A stretch of DNA of 64,000 bases. Origin: DASTCZ01 sp963704455. GTDB taxonomy: Bacteria > Acidobacteriota > Terriglobia > Acidiferrales > UBA7541. Shown here one piece after another: positions 36,031-45,123 of this stretch. Both the position numbers and the translations under genes were made by a program. Each line of letters begins with the position of its first letter. Within the stretch, counting starts at the first letter, position 1. The notes below the pieces were generated by a model. It did not search any database. It worked only from the letters and a program-made list of their open reading frames with translations, and was not told the DNA's origin. The stretch spans positions 3,534,001 through 3,598,000 of the forward strand of contig OY969905.1 in NCBI GenBank assembly GCA_963704455.1, read 5' to 3'.

Positions 36031-36936
36031 ATGCCGGCCCAAATTCCCGCGAGCGCGAAACGCCGTTTCCTAATCGCTATTACTTTCTATGCTTTGAATG
36101 CGCTTGTCGTGTCTTCTTTCTTTCTGGCGCTGGCCGGGGCGATGTGGGAATACACGACCCGCGAATATCTCCGCGGTTTCGTTGATGCGATTGTCCCGCA
36201 AGAGGCTTCGCAGGAGCAAAAGGTCGACGCGATTCTCAAATGGATGGAAGGGGGCCCCGCGAGAAAAGCGGGCAGGCCAGTCGATGACGTGACAAGCCGG
36301 GACCCACTAGACACCCTCAACTATCAATCGCTGATCAATGTGTGCGGGGGGGCGGTAAACGCGTTTGTGAACCTCGCCGACGCAAGCGGACTGGAGTCCC
36401 GCCGCCTTCTCTTGTTGAGCCCGGCCCTGGCGACGACTCACGTTGTCGCTGAAGTGCGGTTGGACGGACGTTGGATAATCGTAGATCCCGTATTTCATGC
36501 TTTCATGCGCGATGCATCCGGACGTATGCTCACAAGAAGCGAACTGGCTGATCCCGAGGTCCTTCGCCAGGCCACCCAGCATATTGATAAGTACGATCCT
36601 CAATACTCTTACACAATTTCGACGCACATCCGATTCTCAGCCCTCCCGTTTGTCGGCCGATCCTTTCAGGAGAGAATAGATTCCATTTCATCGCGGTCGG
36701 GATACGCCATGGATTGGACATTGCTTTTCGAGAGGAGATCCTATGCCGCAATGGTTTCGGGGGCCCTGCTGTTTCTTTTCTTCCTTCTTGTGCGGCGGAT
36801 GTTTTTCCGGTGGGGCTTGAAGCATATGCCTGCAGCCCCATTTTCTCTGTTGGAAGAATTGAAGTTTGGTGGCAGGATGCTGATTGGTTCGCGGGGTGAA
36901 AGCTGGCAAGGAGAAGAGAAAGTAAAGACAACATAA
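36031..36936 (+). CDS. Membrane-anchored transglutaminase-like protein
   Basis: From ATG 36031 the 301-residue product has an N-terminal TM helix (FLIAITFYALNALVVSSFFLALAGA) and a C-terminal TM helix (MVSGALLFLFFLLVRR). Between them a transglutaminase-like papain fold can be read: Cys in INVCGGAVNAFVNLA, His in TTHVVAEVRLDGRW and Asp in IIVDPVFHAF, in the correct order and spacing for a Cys-His-Asp triad. Such bacterial proteins act on cell-surface peptides or as peptidases. A TTG at 36001 is possible as a start but lacks a ribosome site. Composition is less GC-rich than the ADOP gene before it. Confidence 0.65.
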   Translation: MPAQIPASAKRRFLIAITFYALNALVVSSFFLALAGAMWEYTTREYLRGFVDAIVPQEASQEQKVDAILKWMEGGPARKAGRPVDDVTSRDPLDTLNYQSLINVCGGAVNAFVNLADASGLESRRLLLLSPALATTHVVAEVRLDGRWIIVDPVFHAFMRDASGRMLTRSELADPEVLRQATQHIDKYDPQYSYTISTHIRFSALPFVGRSFQERIDSISSRSGYAMDWTLLFERRSYAAMVSGALLFLFFLLVRRMFFRWGLKHMPAAPFSLLEELKFGGRMLIGSRGESWQGEEKVKTT

Positions 36937-37048
36937 TTGGGACCCGCTCATATGCTCCGCGACTTAACTTTGTAAATTGCCCAGGGTTGAGAAATTTATT
37001 CATTCATGCGGAGGAATTCATTCAAATCCTAATTGGAGGCAGGGAATC

Positions 37049-37492
37049 ATGGTTGGTTTCATCGTGGGGATGGCTCTCGGTAGTCTCATAGGGGTTTGTG
37101 GCACGTACGCGGTGCTGTTTCTGGCCGCCACGACTCCGGAACCGTTTCCCGTGCGAATGAAGGAGTTTTCAGCGCTGAAATTCGCGGCTTCTCTCGTTGC
37201 AATCAGCGCGCTTGGTGGCGCGTGCTTCAAACTGAATGCCCACAAGTCGACCGCTGTGCTCGTTTTGCTGCTCGGAGTATTCGTGGTTGCGCGGCTTGCG
37301 GGGATAGCCGTTGGCTTGTTTGCTTCCATCGTATCAGCGGTTTTGCTAAGTCTTCTCTTCTTAAGCCCCATAGGAAGCCTGCGGATTTCTCGTCCAAGCG
37401 ATCAATTCTTATTGGCGCTTTTCCTTTTAAGCTCTCTTTTGGGATGCCGGTTGATTGGCAGGCCTAAATCGCTTCATGCTGGGCATTCTTAA
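37049..37492 (+). CDS. Small multi-TM membrane protein, unknown
   Basis: The 147-residue product starts at ATG 37049 after GGAGGCAGGGA. It consists almost entirely of hydrophobic helices: residues 1-27 (FIVGMALGSLIGVCGTYAVLFLA), 43-62, 67-100 (STAVLVLLLGVFVVARLAGIAVGLFASIVSAVLLSLLF) and 112-130. A short basic tail ends it (RLIGRPKSLHAGHS). I do not recognise the family. No operon partner is evident, though it lies 112 bases after the transglutaminase-like gene in the same direction. Confidence 0.55.
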   Translation: MVGFIVGMALGSLIGVCGTYAVLFLAATTPEPFPVRMKEFSALKFAASLVAISALGGACFKLNAHKSTAVLVLLLGVFVVARLAGIAVGLFASIVSAVLLSLLFLSPIGSLRISRPSDQFLLALFLLSSLLGCRLIGRPKSLHAGHS

Positions 37493-37632
37493 CCGTTCTA
37501 TTTGAGCGAGAGGCCGGTGTAAAAGCCCGCCCGCCTCATTTTCCTTCATTCTGAAGTCCAGGCATTCATTCCTTTCCGTGATTGTGTGACTGCCGCATTG
37601 GAAGTATATTCGTGCCTCATTGGAGGCGAATG

Positions 37633-40600
37633 ATGACGCGAACTTCTGGCAAGGAAATGTCCCGGCTGGTTCGGCTGGGTTCAGTAAGCGCAGCGATGCT
37701 GGCAGTTTGGGTGATTGCGGGGATACCGTCGGCGCGCGCGCAGCAATATCCACAGACGATGTATCAAGAGATGCGCTGGCGCAACGTGGGTCCTTACCGG
37801 GCGGGCCGCACACGCGCAGCGGCCGGCGTGCCAAGCCAGCCGAACGTTTTCTATATCGGCGGTGTGGACAGCGGCGTTTGGAAAACGGACGATTACGGCG
37901 AGACGTGGGAGCCGATTTTTGACAGCCAGGCGACCGGTTCCATCGGCGCGATTGCTGTGGCGCCTTCCGACCCCAACATTATTTATGTCGGCTGCGGCGA
38001 AGGATTGCCGCGTCCGGATTTGAGTATCGGCGACGGCATGTACAAGTCCACTGACGCCGGCAAGACATGGAAGCATCTCAGCGGCCTCGATGACGCGCAG
38101 CAGATTCCGCAGGTTGCAATCGATCCGCATGACCCGAACCGTGTTTTTGCGGCTGTCCTCGGCCATCCTTATGGGCCAAATGGCACGCGCGGCATTTACC
38201 TGTCAACTGATGGCGGCGCGACGTGGAAAAAAGTTCTCGGAAGCGATGACAACACCGGCGGCTCGGACGTCGAGATTGATCCGCAGCATCCCAACATAGT
38301 TTTCGCAGGGCTTTGGTCCACGCGCCAGGCGCCTTGGGAAGATGGCAATGCGTACAACGGCCCCGGCGGACTGTACAAATCCACAGATGGCGGCGACACC
38401 TGGAGGCAAATCAAGAATGGCTTGCCGGATCCGGTCCAGCAGGTGGATGTCACAATATCGCCCTCGAATCCAAATCGCATTTACGCGACCGTGGCGGGCA
38501 GCCGCGGCGTAACCATTTATCGCTCCGATGACGCCGGTGAAAGTTGGACGCGAACCAGCACTGACGCGAGACCGGCCGCGCGCATCGGCGGCGGCGATTT
38601 GCCGGTGCCAAAGGTGGACCCGAAAGATCCCGATGTGCTTTACACGACGAGCACGGTGACGTGGCGGACGATGGACGCTGGAAAAACGTGGACGGGTATC
38701 CGCGGCGCGCCCGGCGGCGACGATTACCAGAACATTTGGATCAATCCAAATAACACGGACATTATTCTTTTGGTCAGCGATCAGGGTGCGCTCGTCAGCG
38801 CGAATCGCGGGCGCACGTGGAGTTCTTGGTACAACCAGCCTACGGCGCAGGTCTATCACGTCGTCGCCGACAACGGTTTTCCTTATCGTGTGTGCGGCGG
38901 GCAGCAGGACAGCGGCTCTTTGTGCATCTCCAGCCGCGGCAATGACGGCGAAATTACTTTCCGTGACTGGCATCCCGTGGGCGTAATCGAATACGGCTAT
39001 GCCGTGCCCGATCCCCTCAACCCGAACATCATTTATGGTTCCGGCCGCACCGACGTCACGCGTTACGACTGGATCACCGGACAGGTGCGGAAGATCACGC
39101 CCATTGTGCAAAACACGCAGGGCTACCGCTCGGACCGCACGCAACCGCTGATTTTTTCTCCTGTGGATAATCACACGCTCTACTACGCGGCTAACGTACT
39201 TTTCAAGACAATTGACGGCGGCAATTCATGGACCGTGATCAGCCCGGACCTGACGCGCGAGCACCCCGGCCTGCCGGAAAGTGTGGGCAACATGGCCAGC
39301 GGTGTCGCAGACGCCGACACGCATCGCGGGACGATCTACTCGATAGCGCCGTCGTTCCATGACATCAATACGATTTGGATTGGCACGGACGACGGCAATT
39401 TTCAGATGACGCGCGATGGCGGGAAGACGTGGAAGAACGTAACCCCAGAAGAAATTAGGCCTTGGAGCAAAGTGACGCAGATGGTTGCGTCCCACTTCGA
39501 TGAGATGTCGGCGTACGTGTCCGTGAGCCGCTTTCGCGTGGACGACCTGCATCCTTATATTTACCGCACGCATGACGGCGGGAAGACGTGGAAGCTGATC
39601 GTCGATGGAATTCCGAATGGCGCTGCGGTGGACGTCGTTCGCGAAGACCCCGTGAAGAAGGGCCTGCTCTTCGCCGGAACAGAAAACGCCGTGTGGGCTT
39701 CCTTCGACGATGGCGACCACTGGCAATCGCTGCAACTGAACCTGCCGCACACTGCGAATCGCGACCTGTGGATTCACGATACCGACCTCATCGTCGCGAC
39801 GCATGGCCGCGGCTTCTGGATTCTCGACGACATCACGCCGCTGCGCCAGTTGAACGCGCAATCGGCCGGTGCGGATGCGGTTCTCTTCAAGCCCGCAGCG
39901 GCCTACCGCGTTCGCCGTGACACCAACACGGATACGCCGCTTCCGCCCGAAATTCCCGCGGGGACCAATCCTCCAGATGGCGCGATCATTGACTACTACT
40001 TGCCGCACGCGCCGAGCGGCCCCGTCGTGCTTGAGATTCATGATGCATCCGGGAAACTCGTGCGACGCTACGCAAGCACGGACAAACCGGATTTTGACGT
40101 GAACGAACTCGAACGCACGCTCGGCGTGCCCACATATTGGGTGCGGCCTCCGCGCGTGTTGTCCGCTGAACCGGGAATGCATCGCTGGATATGGGACATT
40201 CATCACGAGCCGCTCACCGGCGGCCGCGGCGGCTATCCGATTTCCGCCGTGCCACACGATACGCCGCGCGAGCCGGGCGGCCCGCGCGCGGCGCCCGACT
40301 CGTACACTGTGAAGCTCATTGTTGACGGCAAGACTCTGTCGCAACCGCTTACGATTAAGATCGATCCGCGCGTCAAGGCGACCCCGCCCGAAATCGCGCA
40401 ACTCGCGAGCGCGGAACTCCGCGTTGCGTCCGCCATCAAATCCAGCGCCGAGACGGTCGCCAGTATTCGGGCGTTGCAGGCGGATCTGGCGGCGCTCAAC
40501 GGAAAGGCGAGCGGCGCTGCCGCCGACGCTGTTGCTGCGGTGCAGAAAAAGACTGTCGCCCTCGCCGGGGAAGCGCCTGCCGCTGGCGCGGGCCGCGGAG

Positions 40601-40911
40601 GACGCGGCGGCGGAGGTGGTGGAGGAGGCGGTCGTGGGGCCGCGGCTACCGGACCGGAAACGTTTCCCCGCATCAGCGGCGAATACAGCGCGGTCTATGG
40701 GCTGATGGACACGTCGGACACAGCGCCGACAGCGACTGAATCGGCGGTCCTGCTGAAACTCAATGCAGAGTTCTCGAAGCTTATGGCGCAATGGATGGAG
40801 TTGAAGTCCAAAGACATCCCTGCGCTGAATGAACAGTTGAAAAAAGCCGGGCTCCCTCCGATTCAAATCAAGAGTGGACAGGTGGGGCCGTCACAGCTTG
40901 AGGCCCAATAG
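37633..40911 (+). CDS. Large secreted VPS10/sortilin-like beta-propeller protein
   Basis: GGAGG at 37622-37626 selects ATG 37630 or 37633. A signal peptide (VSAAMLAVWVIAGIPSARAQ) follows. Residues ~30-780 are propeller blades with Asp-box motifs (VWKTDDYGETWEP, MYKSTDAGKTWKHL, YLSTDGGATWKKV, MTRDGGKTWKNV, YRTHDGGKTWKLI, WASFDDGDHWQSL). The family marker TRDLWIHDTDLIVATHGRGFWILDD is seen as ANRDLWIHDTDLIVATHGRG. The C-terminal ~320 residues are a beta domain and helices, with a glycine/arginine-rich linker (GRGGRGGGGGGGGGRG). These are usually annotated 'glycosyl hydrolase'. The activity is unproven. Likely periplasmic or surface-bound. Confidence 0.82.
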   Translation: MTRTSGKEMSRLVRLGSVSAAMLAVWVIAGIPSARAQQYPQTMYQEMRWRNVGPYRAGRTRAAAGVPSQPNVFYIGGVDSGVWKTDDYGETWEPIFDSQATGSIGAIAVAPSDPNIIYVGCGEGLPRPDLSIGDGMYKSTDAGKTWKHLSGLDDAQQIPQVAIDPHDPNRVFAAVLGHPYGPNGTRGIYLSTDGGATWKKVLGSDDNTGGSDVEIDPQHPNIVFAGLWSTRQAPWEDGNAYNGPGGLYKSTDGGDTWRQIKNGLPDPVQQVDVTISPSNPNRIYATVAGSRGVTIYRSDDAGESWTRTSTDARPAARIGGGDLPVPKVDPKDPDVLYTTSTVTWRTMDAGKTWTGIRGAPGGDDYQNIWINPNNTDIILLVSDQGALVSANRGRTWSSWYNQPTAQVYHVVADNGFPYRVCGGQQDSGSLCISSRGNDGEITFRDWHPVGVIEYGYAVPDPLNPNIIYGSGRTDVTRYDWITGQVRKITPIVQNTQGYRSDRTQPLIFSPVDNHTLYYAANVLFKTIDGGNSWTVISPDLTREHPGLPESVGNMASGVADADTHRGTIYSIAPSFHDINTIWIGTDDGNFQMTRDGGKTWKNVTPEEIRPWSKVTQMVASHFDEMSAYVSVSRFRVDDLHPYIYRTHDGGKTWKLIVDGIPNGAAVDVVREDPVKKGLLFAGTENAVWASFDDGDHWQSLQLNLPHTANRDLWIHDTDLIVATHGRGFWILDDITPLRQLNAQSAGADAVLFKPAAAYRVRRDTNTDTPLPPEIPAGTNPPDGAIIDYYLPHAPSGPVVLEIHDASGKLVRRYASTDKPDFDVNELERTLGVPTYWVRPPRVLSAEPGMHRWIWDIHHEPLTGGRGGYPISAVPHDTPREPGGPRAAPDSYTVKLIVDGKTLSQPLTIKIDPRVKATPPEIAQLASAELRVASAIKSSAETVASIRALQADLAALNGKASGAAADAVAAVQKKTVALAGEAPAAGAGRGGRGGGGGGGGGRGAAATGPETFPRISGEYSAVYGLMDTSDTAPTATESAVLLKLNAEFSKLMAQWMELKSKDIPALNEQLKKAGLPPIQIKSGQVGPSQLEAQ

Positions 40912-41021
40912 ACGTCGGCTTTGACAAATCTGCCGGCCTCTGTCACCAGCAAAAGTAATCAAGGTTATTTTTTGCAGGGGCGGTCGAAGATTCGCCCTTT
41001 TTGAGTACCGGCCAATCAAGA

Positions 41022-42452
41022 ATGCCAACCTTTCACATTGAAAACTTCGGATGTCGGGCGACTCAGGCGGATGCCGCAGCGATCGAGCGGCAGCTCCTTG
41101 ATCGTGGCTATGGCGCCGCGTGCAATTCCGCGGCGGCGGATGTCATCGTCATCAACACCTGCACTGTCACCGCCGCCGCGGACGCACAGGCGCGTGGCGC
41201 GATTCGTGATTTCACGCGGAGGAACGTCGCTGCGCGAATCGTTGTTACCGGATGCTACGCGCAGCGCGCCCCCGATGAATTGGCTGCAATTCCGGGCGTG
41301 GCTTGGGTTGTGGGCAGCTCGCACCGGACGGAGATCCCCAGAATTATTTCGGAGATGGGTTCGGGTTGGTCCGGGGGCGCGTCCGCGCACCATCAAATTG
41401 TGCCGCTCGCGAAGCTTGCTTTTGCTTCACTGACAAGTTTGCCGAAGGATGATGTCGCGCGCGCCAAGATTCTCACCGGCGATATTTTCACATCGACTGA
41501 TATTGCCGTCGCTCCCGTGGATGGCGGAGAGGCGGGGCACACGCGCCCCACGTTGAAAATTCAGGATGGCTGCGACAGCCGCTGCGCCTATTGCGTGATT
41601 CCATTTGTGCGCGGACGCAGCCGCAGCCTGGCGCCGGAGCGTGTTATTGCAGAGATTGCGCGGCTCGTAGAATGCGGCGCGCAGGAAATTGTATTGAGCG
41701 GGATAAATCTCGGAAGCTATGGACGTGACCTCGCGCTGCGCGCGGAATTCGCCGGTTTATTGCAGCGCATACTGGACGAAACAAGCCTCGCCCGCGTGCG
41801 CATCAGCTCCATCGAGCCCATGGACGTTACGCATGACATGATTGAATTATTCGCCTCGACGGATCGCATCGCGCGCCACTTCCACGTTCCCTTGCAGTCC
41901 GGCTCCGACCGCGTCCTCGCCGCGATGCATCGCCGCTATCGCGCCGAGCACTACGCGCGTCGCGTGGAGTTGATTCGCGAGCTGATGCCGGATGCCTCCA
42001 TCGGCGCGGACATGATTGCCGGATTTCCGGGCGAATCGGACGCGGATCATCGCGCGACCTGCGACTTGATCGAAGATCTCCCAGTCACCTATCTGCACGT
42101 TTTTTCGTACTCGCCGCGCCCCGGCACAGCCGCGGCGCAATTACCCAGAAGCGTTTCCCCGCAAGTTATCCGCGAACGCGCTCGCGAGTTGCGCTCGATA
42201 GGCGCTCGCAAGAGAGCCGCCTTTGCCGCCGCACAAGTCGGCGAGCGGCTTCGCGTGCTGACTTTGAATACCGAAGAAAAGGAAAAGTCAGAGAATTGCA
42301 ATGAGTGTTCGCGCGCAATCTCCAGTAATTATCTAGACCTGCGCGTAGGTGGACGTTTTCCAGCGAATAAATGGCTGGATGTGGAGATTACTTCCTTTGA
42401 TGGCACGCGCTTGCTTGCGGAATGCGTGGAAGCCCTCAGCCTTCAAAAATAA
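41022..42452 (+). CDS. mtaB: tRNA (t6A37) methylthiotransferase MtaB
   Basis: The N-terminal UPF0004 domain carries its three cluster cysteines in ENFGCRATQADA, VINTCTVTAAAD and VTGCYAQR. The radical-SAM triad is in QDGCDSRCAYCVIPFVRGRSRS. Downstream blocks (GINLGSYGRD, HVPLQSGSDRVLAAMHRRY, DMIAGFPGESD, YSPRPGTAA) are those of MtaB/MiaB enzymes, and the ENFGCRATQAD opening favours MtaB over MiaB or RimO. It adds methylthio to t6A37 in ANN-reading tRNAs. ATG 41022 fits homologous starts better than the TTG at 41001. The last 17 bases overlap the convergent acpS gene. Confidence 0.9.
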   Translation: MPTFHIENFGCRATQADAAAIERQLLDRGYGAACNSAAADVIVINTCTVTAAADAQARGAIRDFTRRNVAARIVVTGCYAQRAPDELAAIPGVAWVVGSSHRTEIPRIISEMGSGWSGGASAHHQIVPLAKLAFASLTSLPKDDVARAKILTGDIFTSTDIAVAPVDGGEAGHTRPTLKIQDGCDSRCAYCVIPFVRGRSRSLAPERVIAEIARLVECGAQEIVLSGINLGSYGRDLALRAEFAGLLQRILDETSLARVRISSIEPMDVTHDMIELFASTDRIARHFHVPLQSGSDRVLAAMHRRYRAEHYARRVELIRELMPDASIGADMIAGFPGESDADHRATCDLIEDLPVTYLHVFSYSPRPGTAAAQLPRSVSPQVIRERARELRSIGARKRAAFAAAQVGERLRVLTLNTEEKEKSENCNECSRAISSNYLDLRVGGRFPANKWLDVEITSFDGTRLLAECVEALSLQK

Positions 42453-42813
42453 CCTGCGCGAGCGCCGAATTTCCGGTATGCGTCATGGTGAGAGAAATAT
42501 TGACGACCCCCAACTTCGCTGCGAATTCATGCGCCTTGCCGTGAAGCACAAGCGTGGGCTTGCCGCTCGGGAGGCGCACAACTTCCAAGTCCACCCAGCG
42601 CACGCCGTGCCGCCACCCTGTGCCAAGCGCCTTCATCCCGGCTTCTTTCGCTGCGAAGCGCGCTGCGAACCGCTCGTAAGGATCACGGTGGCTCTCACAG
42701 TAAGTGATTTCCGCGGGCGTAAAGACGCGCTTCACCAGCGCCCGCCCGCGCCGCTTGATTGCTTCGCGCATGCGGCCAACTTCCGTGATGTCAATGCCCA
42801 GCCCGACGATCAC
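42436..42813 (-). CDS. acpS: Holo-[acyl-carrier-protein] synthase
   Basis: The 125-residue product has the AcpS motifs MIVGLGIDITEVGRM (metal-binding Asp8) and FAARFAAKEAGMKALGTG, with the Glu of KEA the second magnesium ligand. It also has the C-terminal ISLTMTHTGNSALAQVI. It transfers 4'-phosphopantetheine from CoA to the ACP serine, essential for fatty-acid synthesis. GTG is the start codon at 42813, fixed by the conserved N-terminus. Its 3' end overlaps the tail of mtaB on the opposite strand. Confidence 0.93.
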   Translation of the reverse strand: MIVGLGIDITEVGRMREAIKRRGRALVKRVFTPAEITYCESHRDPYERFAARFAAKEAGMKALGTGWRHGVRWVDLEVVRLPSGKPTLVLHGKAHEFAAKLGVVNISLTMTHTGNSALAQVIFEG

Positions 42814-42908
42814 CCGGCACCTGTTTCCGCGCTTGGAAATGTCGCATCACTATTATACGCGCGCATTCTGGCGCTTTGCGTTCCCTGTTATTATGATTTG
42901 CCGCCCAG

Positions 42909-43901
42909 ATGAAATCTTCCAAAAAAAATCGCGCTCCGAAACGAAGGAAGACCTCTGCCGTTGCGAAGAGAGACGCGGCGCGAGCCACGTCCAATATTCG
43001 CGGGCGAAGGGCCTGGAAAGAGCATCGCGCCGGCCCCGTGACCGTTTTGATGGCGCGGCATCTCACACTGCTTGAGTGGCTCCTCCACGGTTTTTCCACA
43101 CGCAGCGGTGGCGCGAGTAGATTGGGCGGCAAACGCGTGCTCAATCTTGGCTTTACCGATTGGGACGCACGCGCAACCGTTGAAGCCAATCGAGAACTCT
43201 TTCTCGCCACGCTCGGCGGCAACAAAATGGCTCTCACGGTCCTGCATCAGATCCATTCAGACGTGATCCATCTCGTGGAGAAGGCCCCGGATGCACCTTT
43301 GCGTGGCGACGCGCTTATCTCAAACACGCCCGGCGTCCTTCTCGGAGTGCAAACTGCCGACTGTGTTCCAGTGTTGCTTGCAGACACGCGACGGCGCGCC
43401 GTGGCCGCGATCCACGCGGGCTGGCGCGGCACGCTCGCGCGCATCGCCGCGAAAACGATTGGCCGGATGAGCATGGAATTTGGCACTCGTCCCGCGGACG
43501 TCGTCGCCGCCATCGGCCCGGCGATTCACCGTTGCAGCTACGAAGTTGGGCCGGAAGTCGCGCAAGCTTTCGCCGGACAATTCCCGCAGGCGCGCGAGTG
43601 GTTTGACGTTCCGCGCGAATTGAGCAGCGGAATGCAGGATGGCGAAATTGTCGCGGGCGAAGGCCCCAATCCTTTGAAGTGGCTTTTGATGACGCCGCCG
43701 GGCAACGATCCCCCGCCTCCGAGCGTTCAACTCGATCTTGTGGCCGCGAACCGCTGGCAACTGGTTGACGCTGGCGTGCGCGCGGCAAACATTTCTTCGA
43801 GCGAACTTTGCACGGCGTGCCGCACGGATCTTCTCTTTAGCCATCGCCGCGAGCGTGGCCGCACAGGCCGCATGATGGCCGTCATCGGTATTCGCGTTTA
43901 A
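42909..43901 (+). CDS. pgeF: YfiH/PgeF-family purine nucleoside phosphorylase-like (laccase-domain) protein
   Basis: Family motifs are all present: HGFSTRSGG, VLHQIHSDVIH, VQTADCVPVLLAD and AAIHAGWRGTLARI with the zinc-binding His and Cys residues, and SELCTACRTDLLFSHRRE at the C-terminus. Members were first called polyphenol oxidases; biochemical work assigns purine nucleoside phosphorylase and peptidoglycan-editing activities. A basic N-terminal extension (MKSSKKNRAPKRRKTSAVAK) of about 40 residues precedes the fold; it may be real or the start may lie downstream (ATG 43050). It is convergent with rlmN. Confidence 0.88.
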   Translation: MKSSKKNRAPKRRKTSAVAKRDAARATSNIRGRRAWKEHRAGPVTVLMARHLTLLEWLLHGFSTRSGGASRLGGKRVLNLGFTDWDARATVEANRELFLATLGGNKMALTVLHQIHSDVIHLVEKAPDAPLRGDALISNTPGVLLGVQTADCVPVLLADTRRRAVAAIHAGWRGTLARIAAKTIGRMSMEFGTRPADVVAAIGPAIHRCSYEVGPEVAQAFAGQFPQAREWFDVPRELSSGMQDGEIVAGEGPNPLKWLLMTPPGNDPPPPSVQLDLVAANRWQLVDAGVRAANISSSELCTACRTDLLFSHRRERGRTGRMMAVIGIRV

Positions 43902-43921
43902 CAGAGAATTGTGAGGGAAAG

Positions 43922-44977
43922 CTACGCCGAGGTTTCGATCAGCGCGAGCTGCCCGCACGCTGCCATGATGTCCTGACCGCGGGAATAGCGTATGAATGCA
44001 AAGATGCCTTTGTCGAGAAGAATTTGCCGGAACTCCTCGACGCTCTCCTTTGCGGGCCGCTTGTAGGGGAGCTCGCCGGGATTCCAAGGGATCAAATTCA
44101 CTTTCGACGGGATGTTGGCCAGCAATTTCGCCACGCGCCGCGCATCTTCCGGCGAGTCGTTGAATCCGCCAAGCAGCACATACTCAAAAGTCAGCCACTC
44201 GCGCGGTCCCAAGGGATACCGCCTGCATGCATCCAAGAGAACCGCAAGCGGGTATTTTCGATTGATTGGCATGATGGCGTCGCGTTGCTCATCGTTGGAT
44301 GCGTTGAGTGAGATAGCTAACTTCGGGCGCACCGGCTCTTGCGCGAGCCGTTCGATTCCCGGAACAATGCCAGAGGTCGATAGAGTCACATGGCGCGGTG
44401 CGACTCCGACACCTTTCGGGTCAAGCAGGATTCGCACGGCCGCAATCACGGGCTCATAGTTGAGCAGCGGCTCGCCCTGGCCCATCAGAACAACGTTTGT
44501 GCGCGGAAGCAGCCGTTCGCGATTGTCATCCAGCGCGACAAGCACTTGTCCGACAATTTCTCCTGCTGAAATATTTCGCTTCAGCCCCAATTGCGCCGTC
44601 AGGCAGAAATGGCAATCCACTGCGCAGCCCGCCTGCGTGGAGATGCAAATTGTCTGCCGCCGCGCGTCCTCGCCCGTCTCCGGCATGAAGACGGCCTCGA
44701 CTTGCACGGGCGCGCCCCCATCGCCTTCAAGCGAAAGTAAATACCGGATGGATCCGTCCACGGATTGATACCGCTTCACAACTCGCGGCAGGCGGATGCT
44801 GCATTCCGCGGCCAATCGCTCGCGCAGCGCTGCGGGAAGGTTCGTAAATTGGGACGCATCGAACCGCCGCTCCGCATACAACGCATGATAAAGCTGGTCT
44901 CCGCGGTAGGCAGGCTCGCCCCACTGCTGTGCAAGCGCGCGAACCTCTTCAACGGATTTTCCCAGCAATTCGATCAT
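43922..44977 (-). CDS. rlmN: 23S rRNA (A2503-C2) / tRNA (A37-C2) methyltransferase RlmN
   Basis: The radical-SAM motif is CAVDCHFC, followed by GEIVGQVLVAL, VLMGQGEPLLNYEPVIAA, HVTLSTSGIVPGIERLA and LAISLNASNDEQR, all standard for RlmN. The catalytic C-terminal Cys is in IMAACGQLA and the methyl-carrying Cys elsewhere follows the family. Start ATG 44977 is preferred; the frame runs 31 residues further to 45070 without family similarity. It methylates C2 of A2503 in 23S rRNA and A37 of some tRNAs, influencing fidelity and drug sensitivity. The M16 peptidase is divergently transcribed 146 bases away. Confidence 0.93.
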   Translation of the reverse strand: MIELLGKSVEEVRALAQQWGEPAYRGDQLYHALYAERRFDASQFTNLPAALRERLAAECSIRLPRVVKRYQSVDGSIRYLLSLEGDGGAPVQVEAVFMPETGEDARRQTICISTQAGCAVDCHFCLTAQLGLKRNISAGEIVGQVLVALDDNRERLLPRTNVVLMGQGEPLLNYEPVIAAVRILLDPKGVGVAPRHVTLSTSGIVPGIERLAQEPVRPKLAISLNASNDEQRDAIMPINRKYPLAVLLDACRRYPLGPREWLTFEYVLLGGFNDSPEDARRVAKLLANIPSKVNLIPWNPGELPYKRPAKESVEEFRQILLDKGIFAFIRYSRGQDIMAACGQLALIETSA

Positions 44978-45123
44978 CAAAGAATTTCCTTGCAGTGGAG
45001 ATTCGCATTCTATCACGCGCACAAATACCCGGCCGCGCAACTGCCTGTCTCGCGCCGCATGGTAATTCATAGATTGCTATGCAAGAATGAAATGTCACGC
45101 ATTCGCCGCGGAATCGAAGAAGA

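Noticed and set aside
39226..40866. 546-residue open frame on the minus strand
   Set aside because: Antisense to the VPS10-like gene; Arg/Ala-rich product with no domain, start signal or signal peptide, as expected of GC-rich codon bias.
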